64,000 nt of DNA from positions 620,001 through 684,000 of the forward strand of contig JAHQRK010000024.1 of assembly GCA_019828595.1 (NCBI GenBank), given 5' to 3'. The stretch's first letter is position 1. Each line of letters begins with the position of its first letter. Source of the stretch: Aphanomyces cochlioides. Taxonomy: Eukaryota; Oomycota; Saprolegniomycetes; Saprolegniales; Verrucalvaceae. Positions 21,342 through 31,921 of this stretch are shown here, in pieces. Below the pieces are notes generated by a model. The model was not told the DNA's origin, did no database searches, and saw only the letters and a list, made by a program, of their open reading frames with translations. A program made the translations under genes and the position numbers.

Positions 21342-23023
21342 TTAATCGTCGCGTGTAAACTTGAGACCGCCATACTCAATCGTCGGACGGGTCGAATTGA
21401 CATCAATCGAAATATAAACCGTGAATCCAGAAGCACCCCATTTCAAGTACGTTGGATCTGGAGTGGCAATCAATGGACCTGTGTAGGCTCCCCACTGAAG
21501 CGTGAGTGAATTGTTTTGTAGGAATACCTTCGGTATGCCAAAATAGCCAGGCGACTTGGTCGCCTCATAAGACCCCACGAGCTTGGTTTGAGTGTCTTTG
21601 ATGACGACTCCTGGCGTTTCCCATGGCTTGCCTTTGAACAAATGCGCATCGCATTCTTGATCGTCCTTGCCAGGATATAGCGAGACGTGCGCCTTCCACA
21701 TCGCATCGAGTTGATTCACGGGAATATCAAGGAATATTCCCATCACATACGATCGAATTGACTCCAGAATATCCGAGTTGGGAGTTGGTTCGGTGTCGAT
21801 GGGTCTGACATTCCTTCCAAGTGTCACTCCAAGGTTTTTGACTGGGGATGAATCCATTGCCGAGCTCAAAGCCATTCGTCTTTCCGTTCATGAAGAAAGC
21901 ATTGCCGAACAAAATTTGGCCGGCAAAGTCAATACCATAGCCAGACCCAAGGGAGCTGCCTTCAGGGTTGAACTGCACGCCAAAAACTGCCGCAGCGACT
22001 GGGGATAGTGGAAATATGGTGTGCCCCGTCACCATGTCACGAACGAGCTGTGTATTCTTGAATACTCCCGCACCATAGTTCAGAAGAAACTTTCTAATGA
22101 TCGCCATGTCATGGGCTGAGGATACAATCGAGCCCGCTGCGAAATAGCCATTCAATGGTGTCAAAGCCACTTCTGAATCGTTAAGTAGGCTAAAGGGCCG
22201 ACTGATTGTCTTGGCACAAGCAAGATGACCGTATGCCAAGGTGCTCTTTTGGGGAACATCGGCAGGTTTGCCAAACGTCTCGTTCATGCCAATGGGGTCC
22301 AAAATTGAGTGTTTGATGTAGTTGAACCACGATTCGTTGGTCGCTTGCTCGATAACTTGGCCCAAGATTTCAAAATTCAAGTTTAAATACGCGTATCCAG
22401 GCCGAAGAGCACGATCGGAAGTATTAAAGTCGTCCAAATGTTTGACCAAATCGCGCTCTGAGTTCCAAACCCCGACGCTCCATGCAGTGTCCCCGTCGTG
22501 GTCACCAAAAACCGAATTCATCGACAGCAAATCCGCGAGAGATGTGTATTTCTCGGCATACTTGTCTTGCAATTGAAACCATGGAAGTTCTTGCTTGACG
22601 GGATCATTCCATTCCATGCGACCTTCGTCAATCTACACCACCAAGCCTCTCAATATACTTGTCAGTTTTCTAGACAAGTCTTACCAATTTCGCAATGCCG
22701 AGCGCAACAAATGTCTTGGTGAACGATCCGACTTGGAAGATTGTATGCTCCGTGACGTGAGTGTTATTACGGCCAAATTGAGTCGTCCCGAGGCCTTGGG
22801 CGATCACAGTTTGATTCTTGTACACGACTGAAAACATGACACCAGGAATTCGATACTCCTTCATTTGTTTCTCGACAAATGCAATCGCTTTGGCTTTCTT
22901 CTTGGTGAGGCCAAGTCCATCAGTCTTTTCAATGGCTTCAGGAACAGTCAGGTTGGTTTCTGCGCCAGCTGATGCAGCAGCAATGGAGAAGCAGACACAG
23001 GCAACCAAGTAGAATACTCGCAT
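21342..23023 (-). pseudogene. secreted serine beta-lactamase-like protein, copy 1, one frameshift
   Basis: Exon 1 is 23023-22685, the intron 22684-22633 (52 bp) and exon 2 22632-21342. The product starts with a signal peptide (MRVFYLVACVCFSIAAASA) and has the class C beta-lactamase/penicillin-binding fold. The active-site motif is SFTK in FQVGSFTKTFVALGIAKL, and the second motif is a YxN-type YLN in YAYLNLNFEILG. PF00144 members outside bacteria act as peptidases or esterases rather than in drug resistance; LACTB is one. A one-base shift near 21845, within the CCCCAGTCAAAAACC context, separates the catalytic part from about 165 C-terminal codons whose sequence is otherwise intact. This is either a young pseudogene or a sequence error. 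Confidence 0.8.
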
Positions 23024-23129
23024 GGGGTAAAACTGAAAATAAACGTTGGAGTTCATTCGAGTGAATCCAAATTCCAATGTGTTGATGCGTACAACAGTGA
23101 TTATGCGGCTCGATCTGCAAACCACGCGT

Positions 23130-24357
23130 CATAGTCTGAAGATATTGATGACATCCACTGGTACTTCAAGAGTCTTTTACAGTACAGCACAGACGATAAA
23201 TGAGAAAAATAGCACTTTGAAGGAAAACGTGTGATATGACTTGTAAACCCTCAAAGGATAACTCATGGATCGTCGTTCAAGTATTGAATCGTCAGGTTCG
23301 CGAACTTTGGACCTTCACTTGTGAAAAATGCTTGGTTTCAGATCTGAAGGCATCCCGGACTCTTGGGAAGGGGAGGTGTTAAATATGCAGCCCACTAATT
23401 CATGTCTACACCTTGCACTTGGGAACCCCAGTAAATTGACATTGGAAATACATTAGTGCTACTTGCTAGTGGGATCTTCCGGGGCCAGAAATCAGCTTGC
23501 CAGAGATTTCACGAGTGTCCCCTTGGCGGAATAGACTATGACGGCACAATTGAGATATGAAATTCAATGTGGAAAATAAGGCAATTGTGTCAAGCCGCCA
23601 ACCCAGTCCTAGTTAATCAAATTGCATTACTGTAGTTCGAGTTGCCCCTGCAAGTTTAAAAGAGGTAAGCTTAGGGCGTGTTCGCCGGAAACGTAAACTT
23701 CTCTCAGGCTTCCTGGGCAAAGTTAAAAGATTTCCAATGATTTGTGTTAGACGAGGATCTATGGGAAATTCAGGCAGAATTACACTTTAGAACTACGAAT
23801 CGTCTCTGAACCACGGCAAAGCCAGACAGGGGAATAGACGTAATGGTGTACTTGTAGTTAGTAAAAAATAAATGAAACCCAGGCAGGAACATTTTTACTG
23901 CCCCGAGTCATACAGCGCCAATAGAAATATCCAGGCGGCCGGGCTTGTGACACCAATCGTAAAGCACCGTACATTAGAGCCTTCTTTTCGCTAACTAACA
24001 CGCACGCAAAGCCCCGAGAGAAGCCAGGTCTAGTGCTAGGGGTAGTGGCGACAAATTGAAACCGAACCAGTCGCCAACTTTTCGATAATGACTTGATGAG
24101 AATATATCGTTTGTCTATTACAGTGGAGTAATAACAACCTTGTGAGAGGAAAGAGAGAGGTCAAGTCATCGGATCAAGTATTTCGATCAATTGTGCTAGA
24201 GGAATGAAGTGCTAAAGCATGGCAACAACATGTTCGTTCGTTTGGCTTGGCACGGTGGAGCATTGAATTAGATAGTTTGACAGCATTTTGTGGAATGGAC
24301 ATTTCACGAATGTGAATGAGGTCATAATTTTTCCATTTTTGTTTGTGTCCTTTCGGC
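23130..24357. other. intergenic region
   Basis: No gene, tRNA or transposon end was recognised. The proximal part probably includes the promoter of the beta-lactamase-like gene, and the distal part that of the TPR/EF-hand gene. Confidence 0.5.
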
Positions 24358-25517
24358 ATGAACGCCGACTCAGAGCGAGCTTCTCTCGAGGATGCTGGCA
24401 AAGTGCTGCAGACTACCATTGACAAGTACCAGGTTGTACAATTTAGGAAGGATGCATCTAATCTTGAGATAGGTCATGGTGAAGTTGGCCAAGCTGTACG
24501 TACACTACAGAGAAGTCAATGTGATTGAGATGCGCCTCCAGGAAGCAGGTAGCAATTGAAAATATCGTTGAACTCAGCGAGTAATAGCGTGCTTTGTCTC
24601 CTTGGCATGCATTAAACGGCTCCTTGGAGAAGGGACACCGACGCGTAATCTGCCTCTCATAACGAATTGACTTTGCTCTTTGTCACAGAACCTCCTGGAA
24701 AGCAACAAGCTTACTTTGCTGAAGTTGAACACCACTTGAATTATGCAAAAGCCGCCTACTCAGTGCTCAAGTCTCAAGCTTTTGCCTCTGACATGATCTA
24801 GGACTTGACATCTCATCATCCTGTCGAATGCAAACGAGGTCTTGCCAATATCCTCAAGGAACTTGGAGCACTTCGATTCTTCCAGGAGGTACGAGCTGTC
24901 GATGACGCCATCCTCTCGATATCTTAGAAATATGACGATGCGGAGTCACTGTGGTCTGAAGCTTGCTCTAATTACGAGCAAGTTGGAGATGGTCCTGCTG
25001 TTGCGGACATGGTATCAACAGCCCCTCCTTAAGTATTTTGCATGGACAATTGTAGCGCAAGCGAATGGATAAAGTGCAGCTTGTCCATGACATTGCAGCG
25101 TACAAGAAGACGTTGCTTGAGCGAACGGTAAATACTTGTCTTGTTTTCGCTGCTTCACACAGTCGCAGGGCGACAACCACGAAAGGGACGCCTTGTGGAA
25201 AGCCTTTCTGAAATTTGACCGAGACAACTCGGGTATGCCGTTGTTTGATATTGAGAGTGCATTTGACCATTGCAGGTGAAATGGATGCGTCGGAATTCGC
25301 TGCACTCTCGCTTGAATTGGGCACAGCTTTGACCCCTGAGGAAATCAAAGAAGCTTTTACTCAGGTACAGCGAGACTTTTGACTCCCAAGTGTGACCCTC
25401 GACGGAACTTAGTTGGATTCGTCTGCAGACAACAAGATTTCGTTTGGTGAATTTTGGTCGTGGTGGTGCACTGACGAAATCCAAGCATTTGCCAATAAGC
25501 CACGCAAAGCTCGATAA
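24358..25517 (+). CDS. TPR-like protein with C-terminal EF-hand pair, 9 exons
   Basis: The exons 24358-24432, 24473-24548, 24689-24762, 24802-24888, 24928-25011, 25056-25127, 25169-25232, 25276-25364 and 25413-25517 give 241 residues with consistent phases. The introns are 39-48 bp except one of 140 bp. The N-terminal half has helix pairs of TPR type, for example LGALRFFQEKYDDAESLWSE. The C-terminal 75 residues form an EF-hand pair with loops DRDNSGEMDASEF and DSSADNKISFGEF. The first loop is a good calcium site and the second is acceptable. A calcium-responsive adaptor is likely; the partner is unknown. The stop lies 19 bp from the end of the convergent KEN-domain gene. Confidence 0.75.
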
Positions 25518-25536
25518 AGTTTCAGTCGTTTTGTTG

Positions 25537-28038
25537 CTACAGAATTCGACCAAAGGCATGCCACAGAGATAATACCAACTCTGGGAATCGTTCACACACA
25601 AATCTCCCCACAGCCAGTTGCTTGCTGGCTGTCGAACTCACATTTTCATCACCGCAAAGTATACGCCAGACACTTGGAGGTTGTTCAGATACGTGCTGCC
25701 TCAAATTTCGAATCCACCGGACAAGGTCAATGACGCTACGCTTGTCATAGTTTCTTCGGCGTTGCTGGAGCATATTTAATTCAGACGGGAGTCGGGCTTG
25801 CCAATCTGTGAACAAAACTCTCACGCGCATCCAGTCCAAGGCAAAGCTGTTGTTGGCCAACGATTCAATATAAATCATCTTGGAGTCCACTGTCCAGAAG
25901 AATGGATGGTCGAGAATTGTGTTGAGAGTAGGACGCATCTTGGGATCGACATGAGTCATAGAATCCACGAGATCTAAAGCCTCAATCGATAGACTGGGGA
26001 TAAGATATTCAAGTCCACCTCCAGTTAAAGCATATGCGACGCATTGGCCAAGTGCATAAACATCCTCGGCCATCACGTCTTGAACTCCATTTCCATTATC
26101 GTCGGTACCTTGCTTTACATAAACACAGAGTAACTTTGTCCGTTGGTGTACATCCAAATAAAAAGAAGCTGGCGAGAGAGCTCCATGAGTTCGTTGATGG
26201 TGGTGTAGGTACTGCACCGCTGAAATCGCTTCTTGAATGCAAGTTGGCGCAGAAGGTCCATGTTGGACGACAGAATGTGCCCAAGATGTCCATGGTCGCT
26301 GAAATGCATGACGCCATGTCTGAGTACACTCTTCATGGACAAGAAATATTGAATTCGACGCACTCGTATCTTCCCAGTCGACAATATTCACGAGATGGCG
26401 ACCACCACGAAGCTCTGAGGTCCAACCCATTCTCAATAATTGCTGGGAGTACTGCCGATCCAAGTTGCCTTGAACTTTGCTAAGTTTGCGGATAAGCACA
26501 GCTCCCCAGTCTGCGTGCGTGCCGAAATAAATGTTGGGCTCTAATTCCAATTCCATGACGAGTTTCCCGTGTTGCTCCACAAAGTTTTTCTTTGTCTTGA
26601 CATGAGAAACGACATTGTACGAGTCTTTTAGAGATGATAAAATTGGCTCAGTTCTTGGAGATTGTTTCTTCTCTTGGATCGTCACACTGGGTATTGATTT
26701 TGTGGTTATTTCTGCCGCCAAGGCATCGTGCACTGCTTCACATGCTTGAACTATATCCAACCGGCTAGCGTTCTTTGCAGCAAGGAAAGCTCTGGGCTGA
26801 TGTTTCGATGGTAGACGCTTGTAAATCCATAAAAAGAGAGCGACAGATACGTGGCGTGCAGTAAATACCAAATCAAGCCTTGGAAGTGCATCTGGGATTT
26901 TCGTCACGACGAGTTCAAGCCCTTCAAGCCAATTGGTACCAACGACTAGCTGAAGTACCGAGCAGCCTTCTCGGTCAAGGCAATAAATATCAGCTTGATG
27001 GTCGAGCAACACGCGACACATTGAAGCATCTCGGAGAGCACAAGCTGTGTGGAGCAGCGAATCACCCGTTTCCAGGTCAATCGCTTGGACTAATGATGAC
27101 GGCGACACCGACAATAGCCATTCAGCCAAAGTTACATGACGCCCTTGCACAGCAAGCGATAAACATTTTGGACTCAAGGCCAGGCTTGTGTTTTCAACGA
27201 GCCATTGTACAACAGAGAGATGACCATAAGCACAAGCGACGTCTAGCGCATGCCACTTTTGAGCATTAAGCGCTGTTACGTCCAAGAGCGGCGCAAAATA
27301 TTGTACCAAATCCAAATGTCCTTCCATGGCAGCTACATGAAGACATGTATCTCGGTGGTTGTTGGTCGCTGAAATCGATAATTGACAGTCCATGGCGAGA
27401 AAACGAACCATGGCCAGTTGCCCTGCCTCGGTCGCAACATGTAAAGCTGTTGAGAGACACTCGTCTGTGATATGCCACTGAAATGACGCCCAGCCGATAT
27501 TGTCAACAAAGTTTGTCAGGCGGCCAACGTCACCAGCTCGAACAAATGCAAAATACGTTGATACAACCGCTTCCTGGGGCCAAGATGGACCTATATCAGC
27601 ATCCCCATCGTCGTCTAAGCAGTCAGTGCAAATCCCTACACCATGTTCCTCGAGCCATGCAACGACTGCCAAGTGGCCTTGAAATGCAGCAAGATGGAGA
27701 GCATTGTCGCCTTGAGCGTTGACAGTGTGTAAATCAAAGCCTGCGACCGCATGCAACGCTTGCACCAATGCCAAATGTCCACTCGAAGCAGCTAGTAAGA
27801 GGGCCGTATTGCCATCTGCATCAACTACGCCGTGAAGCTGACCATAAACTTGACGCACTTCTGGTTGGCATCCTGATAGCCAAGCAGACATGTGCTCTTT
27901 CAGGTAGTTTTCTTCGAGAATCTGTAGATTTCCTGACGCAGCTTGGGCAAGGAACCACGCACGTTCTTTCTTCTGAGCATCGGCGTCATTTGAACTGCTT
28001 GATGGACTGGGTCGATGACGTCGCTTTTGTCGGCCCAT
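25537..28038 (-). CDS. ankyrin-pseudokinase-KEN protein, RNase L-like architecture
   Basis: A single exon of 833 residues. About 72-400 hold ankyrin repeats (GNTALLLAASSGHLALVQAL, DTCLHVAAMEGHLDLVQYF). About 505-715 form a kinase-like domain: a VAIK-type lysine is possible in GAVLIRKL, but the catalytic loop reads HGALSPASF, without the HRD aspartate, and no DFG is visible. The domain ends MRPTLNTILDHPFFW, as in IRE1 and RNase L. About 716-833 match the KEN ribonuclease domain: DW..L, Y764, SVIDLVRWIRNLRQH and FVCERFPELV. Arg777 and His782 keep the R-N-x3-H spacing of the IRE1/RNase L active site. There is no signal peptide, luminal domain or membrane segment, so it is not IRE1. A regulated RNA-cleaving sensor is inferred; ligand and substrate are unknown. 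Confidence 0.85.
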   Translation of the reverse strand: MGRQKRRHRPSPSSSSNDADAQKKERAWFLAQAASGNLQILEENYLKEHMSAWLSGCQPEVRQVYGQLHGVVDADGNTALLLAASSGHLALVQALHAVAGFDLHTVNAQGDNALHLAAFQGHLAVVAWLEEHGVGICTDCLDDDGDADIGPSWPQEAVVSTYFAFVRAGDVGRLTNFVDNIGWASFQWHITDECLSTALHVATEAGQLAMVRFLAMDCQLSISATNNHRDTCLHVAAMEGHLDLVQYFAPLLDVTALNAQKWHALDVACAYGHLSVVQWLVENTSLALSPKCLSLAVQGRHVTLAEWLLSVSPSSLVQAIDLETGDSLLHTACALRDASMCRVLLDHQADIYCLDREGCSVLQLVVGTNWLEGLELVVTKIPDALPRLDLVFTARHVSVALFLWIYKRLPSKHQPRAFLAAKNASRLDIVQACEAVHDALAAEITTKSIPSVTIQEKKQSPRTEPILSSLKDSYNVVSHVKTKKNFVEQHGKLVMELELEPNIYFGTHADWGAVLIRKLSKVQGNLDRQYSQQLLRMGWTSELRGGRHLVNIVDWEDTSASNSIFLVHEECTQTWRHAFQRPWTSWAHSVVQHGPSAPTCIQEAISAVQYLHHHQRTHGALSPASFYLDVHQRTKLLCVYVKQGTDDNGNGVQDVMAEDVYALGQCVAYALTGGGLEYLIPSLSIEALDLVDSMTHVDPKMRPTLNTILDHPFFWTVDSKMIYIESLANNSFALDWMRVRVLFTDWQARLPSELNMLQQRRRNYDKRSVIDLVRWIRNLRQHVSEQPPSVWRILCGDENVSSTASKQLAVGRFVCERFPELVLSLWHAFGRIL

Positions 28039-28186
28039 GTCTTATTGATAACCCCTACACTCCGGTTCAATCTAAACCCCAAAATTATTTTAAACCCTAC
28101 ACCCCATCAAGTTTGAACCCTGACATCTCATCCCCTTCAACCCCAGTGACTTGAACTTATCTATACGCAAGAAGACACGTGAAGTC
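28039..28186. promoter_or_regulatory. shared divergent promoter region
   Basis: Only 148 bp separate the start of the KEN-domain gene (minus strand) from that of the ABHD18-like gene (plus strand), so both promoters must lie here or overlap the genes. The segment contains several CCCCT/ACCCC-rich repeats (ACACCCC, AACCCC). No TATA box was assigned. Confidence 0.5.
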
Positions 28187-29589
28187 ATGCTACATCCATG
28201 GAGCCTGCTGAGCGCGCTACGACGTCCAGCAAGGCTTCTAGATCACGTGACGTCGGCCCACCACAAATACCTAGACTATGCCTGTGCTTCGCTGACTCAC
28301 AACCCGCTATTCTTTCCCCAGGGCTTCTTTGGAGAAGGTTGGGGCGATGTCCACATTCCATCGATTTTGGAGAAGCGCATAACAGACCACCATGAAAAGT
28401 ACGCAGTGCGACTCATCGACTCAATGGACCTTGAAGTCATGAAGTCCTCGCCACTCAAGCTCCAGAAAAAGCCAACTGTGACCATCTCTGGTCGGTTCAA
28501 ATCAACATTACGCGACGGCGATGTCTTGCTTCCTCCTGAGAGTCAACAAGCGTATTTTGAACTCGTCGTACCCGATTCTATGCTTAATCGGTCATTCATG
28601 TCGATTGATGGCCGTGGCAAATCCTTGGTTGTGATTCTTCCCGGTACGGGAGAACATGGATGCACTCATCGTCGACGTACAATTGCCGAGCCGCTTGCTC
28701 GCTCTGGGGTCGCTTCTCTAGTCTTGGAAGGCGCATTCTATGGCAAACGTAAGCCAAAAACGCAAAAGGGATCCAAGCTCAGACGGTATGCTTCCACTCC
28801 ATGAATTCAAAATAGCTAATGACTTGATCGACGCTAGCGTAAGTGATTTGCCTATTCTAGGCATTGCGACGATCGAAGAAACAAAGTCATTGCTGACTTG
28901 GTTCAAAGAACATTATGGTTTTGACCACGTCGTTGTCGCGGGTGCAGATCCCTCTTGCTGAAATTTCTGAAGCTTGTCCACCCTAGGTAGTAGTATGGGA
29001 GGTCTCCATGCCGCTATGACAGCTGCCCTTTGTCCATTCGACGTCGGCGTCGCGTCGTGGATTGCACCACCGTCTGCAATTCCAGCATTCACACAAGGCT
29101 TGCTCTCTCGGTCGTGCAACTGGCAATCCTTGCATGAGCGAGAAGACTTGGCTGTGATTGACCACTTGCTGTCGAATCAAGTCGACTACTACACGACAAA
29201 TGTAAGCTTGAATTTGTTCCTTTTGTAATCATCACATGGAATAGGCGGAGGATGAGATTGCAGCGCAAGTGAAAAAGCGACTCGCGGCGTTCTTATCCAT
29301 CACGAACATTGAAAACTTTCCAACCCCTCGGCGGCCTGACGCTGTCGTGTTTTCCCAAGCGACTGAAGATCAATACATTGGCGACAATGCAATGCAATGG
29401 GAGGTAAGCCGATTCAAAGTGTTCAAGCAGATGTCGTACCATTCATAGAATTTGCGCCGACGGTGGCCTGGAGCTCAATTTCGTCGCGTCAAAGCAGGAC
29501 ATGTTAGCGGCATCTTGTTTGAAACACAAGCGTTCGTTCAGACGATTCAGGACGTTGTACAAGTCCTCCAAAGTTCACGGGGCTTGTAA
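28187..29589 (+). CDS. ABHD18-like alpha/beta hydrolase, 5 exons
   Basis: The exons 28187-28785, 28838-28941, 28987-29201, 29245-29403 and 29449-29589 give 405 residues; the introns are 43-52 bp. The fold matches the ABHD18/DUF2048 family: VILPGTGEHG (oxyanion region), LVLEGAFYGKRKPK, and a nucleophile elbow GSSMGG that is created across the second splice junction. SWIAPPSA follows, then a late GHVSG that supplies the likely catalytic His. The Asp may be in the ATEDQYIG region. Human ABHD18 has been proposed to act on mitochondrial phospholipids; the substrate here is unknown. The in-frame TTG and other codons upstream of 28187 are not needed, because the first ATG gives a good N-terminus. 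Confidence 0.87.
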
Positions 29590-29951
29590 TGCCAACATGA
29601 AGAAGAGTATTCATGTAAGTACTGTAAGCATTGCGATAAAGAGCTTTTCCCATCGTACACAAAGACTTCAGTCGCAAATTGGTAACTGGTTGAACTCTCA
29701 GTTTGGTCATCTTTCGTGTGGCTACCGACTGTACGTCGACTACGTGGGTTATCTCTAGCTGCTCCTTCGGGAATGTGAATGTATCATGGGAAACTGCAGG
29801 ATCCAACTAAACTGATAGGAAGAGGTGTAGTTTAAAAGCTCAGCAATTTTTAGTTAGGGTGAAAAGTTCGAATTGTATTGAATATCGTGATGCGACCAAT
29901 CTTGGAAGATGGCAGTCATGTATCGATGCATCTCAACACGCACTACAAAAG

Positions 29952-30469
29952 TCACAAGTTGAGAACGAGTGAGGAGTTGCACACTCTACTCGAGCGATTT
30001 TGGAGATCGCGACGGTCCATTTCAGCGAGTAGAATCTGGCAATCGAAACGAGTCGCGTGAATAAGCGTTTGCATGACAAATTGGCGTCGAATCGAATGAG
30101 ACGACTGGAGAACGCCGGCTACAATTGATGTCGAGACTTCACGCAGTGTGTGCATGCTGAACACACGATTCAAGTTGACAATCCACTGGAGCATGGCCAT
30201 TTGGACATGGCGGCGAGCCAAGATGAGCTTGACGATCAACGGCTACAGCATACACGTGGTTGTCAAACGTGCACGACGCTCCACACTCGTACTGCGAATT
30301 GAAGCAGGCATTTGGCCGTGTCACTCGCTTCCCCCGCTGTTGGCTTCATCAATGCAGTACGCTGATCGAGCAAGCGAACCTGGTTCTTGACATACCACAC
30401 GGTCACAACCTGGTTCTTTTGGTGGAGACGCTCAAGTTTGCGCAGTTCGTCATAGATGGCTCGTTCCAT
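29952..30469 (-). CDS. hypothetical multi-exon protein (tentative)
   Basis: Open minus-strand segments can be spliced with short GT..AG introns. The first begins at 30469 (MERAIYDELRKLERLHQKNQ). The second includes TALMKPTAGEASDTAKCL, and the third (about 30226-29965) is helical and Arg-rich (RRHVQMAMLQWIVNLNRVF). The amino-acid composition and codon use look coding, but I recognise no family and cannot place the 3' end. It may continue toward 29500, overlapping the end of the ABHD18-like gene on the other strand, or be a decayed gene. Confidence 0.35.
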
Positions 30470-30487
30470 GCTTTGCTTCTCAAGTGA

Positions 30488-30850
30488 AGAAAACCTCCAT
30501 AAGATCGCAAGGATATTTAATTAATTAGAGAAAATTCGCATAGTAACCCAAAGATAATAATTTACATCGTTCATTAAATATTTGGAATAAAATACAATGG
30601 ATTTATATAGCCTTTGATATATTTTAATTCCGAGACGCTCACTGGGGGTGCAGGGGTTCTCTCCAAGTATAATTTAATTATTATGAAAATATAAATTCAA
30701 AAAAGAAGATAATTATTTAAAATTGTAATTAAAATATATGTAAAATAATACGTTGTGTTTGTATGGAAGTTGAACCTATTTTTATTTTTATCATTTCCTC
30801 TTTTTGATGATTGGTTTGCATCTGCCCATTAATCAAAGGAGCCGTGAACC
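30488..30850. other. AT-rich intergenic region
   Basis: The sequence is strongly AT-rich with no coding potential. The last part presumably contains the promoter of the following gene. Confidence 0.6.
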
Positions 30851-31357
30851 ATGTCGATGGCCGGCTTGAGTGCTTTCTTGACAGCAACCGGGTCGCTTCC
30901 GCCTGCAGGATTGTCCACTAGCGTGATTGAAGAGCGCAAGACTATCCTGTCTGCGTTTTCGACGCTTGATTTGCAACTCCAGAAAGGTCCCAATGGTGAC
31001 ATGGTTGTCAAATCGTCTGCTCGTGATCTCATGGATCAGCGAAAGCAAGAAAAGGCTCAAGAACAATTGTATGGCCAACAAGCCGAGCAAGCCAAACAAC
31101 AAAAGGCCAAAAAGCAACTCGTTGTTGAAACTGCATTGACGCAAGCTATGGCATCGTTTGCTGACGAAACCGATGATATGTACCTCCCAAAGACGCCAGC
31201 TCCAACCAAAAAGGGTCGCAATGTCTCCCGACGTGCACGCATGCGCAATGAAAGCAACAAGGAAAAGATGGAAAACTACTCGAGCAAAGTCAAGAACAAA
31301 TCTACCATGCAATCCAAACGACGTGAGCGAAAAGAGAAGTACAAGCATGTCTATTAG
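30851..31357 (+). CDS. small basic Lys/Gln-rich protein
   Basis: A single exon of 168 residues. The central part (about 60-105) is a Gln/Lys/Ala-rich coiled coil. The C-terminus is very basic (KKGRNVSRRARMRNESNKEK and onward) and ends KEKYKHVY, which suggests a nucleolar or RNA-associated protein such as a ribosome-assembly factor. I cannot assign a family. The ATG at 30851 is the first in frame and lies 68 bp after an AT-rich tract. Another in-frame ATG lies two codons further on. Confidence 0.65.
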   Translation: MSMAGLSAFLTATGSLPPAGLSTSVIEERKTILSAFSTLDLQLQKGPNGDMVVKSSARDLMDQRKQEKAQEQLYGQQAEQAKQQKAKKQLVVETALTQAMASFADETDDMYLPKTPAPTKKGRNVSRRARMRNESNKEKMENYSSKVKNKSTMQSKRRERKEKYKHVY

Positions 31358-31921
31358 ACCGGTCGCCATTATTCTATTATATCATCAACGAACTACAATG
31401 CTGCTTATTCGTCGTCATTACTTATGAAAGTCCGTTTTCGGCATGGCTACGATGAAGGAATGAAAATCACAACATGTCTAATCACTATCCCAGATTTCGA
31501 CCTGTGAACATTCTGACACTCCTTGAATCTATTTCAGCTAATGACTAGTGCCTGAAATCTTGTGGAGATTTCTGTCTGTCGACGTTTCAACAGCTCAAGG
31601 AACTTGAAGACAAGACAATTGATCAGGACATTCGCCAGTCAGGACGTTTTGAAAGTATGCTCCTAAACTTACACAAATGGCATTGCTGCTTGCAGTGCAG
31701 ACAAACTGATACGCATTGGTGAAGAATTTCGATCAAGCTTCAGTCAAAGAATGAGCGGTGAAGCCTCTGTTGAGGTTCCACAATCGTCATGCTGTGCCAT
31801 TTATTTTACAACTTTCTGTCTCCAGTCATCAATCTAAATAACCCCAAAACCCCTTGTAAACCCTCCAACCCCAGATTGAGATATAAAATGTTACAGGTAT
31901 TCACTTTTCCAGGAGAAAAGC
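31358..31921. other. intergenic region with possible small exons
   Basis: There is no confident gene. A short plus-strand stretch around 31550-31660 could code (a Cys-rich CLKSCGDFCL, then a helical Glu/Gln-rich segment). It is followed by a splice-like acceptor near 31695, so a small unannotated gene is possible. Confidence 0.35.

Noticed and set aside
21342..23023. Reading the beta-lactamase-like genes as antibiotic-resistance genes
   Set aside because: The family is widespread in eukaryotes as peptidases or esterases, and the copies here are split by an intron and frameshifts. No resistance role is supported.
25537..28038. IRE1 as identity of the KEN-domain gene
   Set aside because: There is no signal peptide, luminal sensor or membrane helix, and the kinase part lacks the catalytic Asp that IRE1 needs. 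The ankyrin N-terminus fits RNase L architecture instead.
31550..31780. Possible small Tim-like gene with a CxxxC motif
   Set aside because: Only one CxxxC motif and no convincing start or second exon could be found. It is left as a possibility in the intergenic note.
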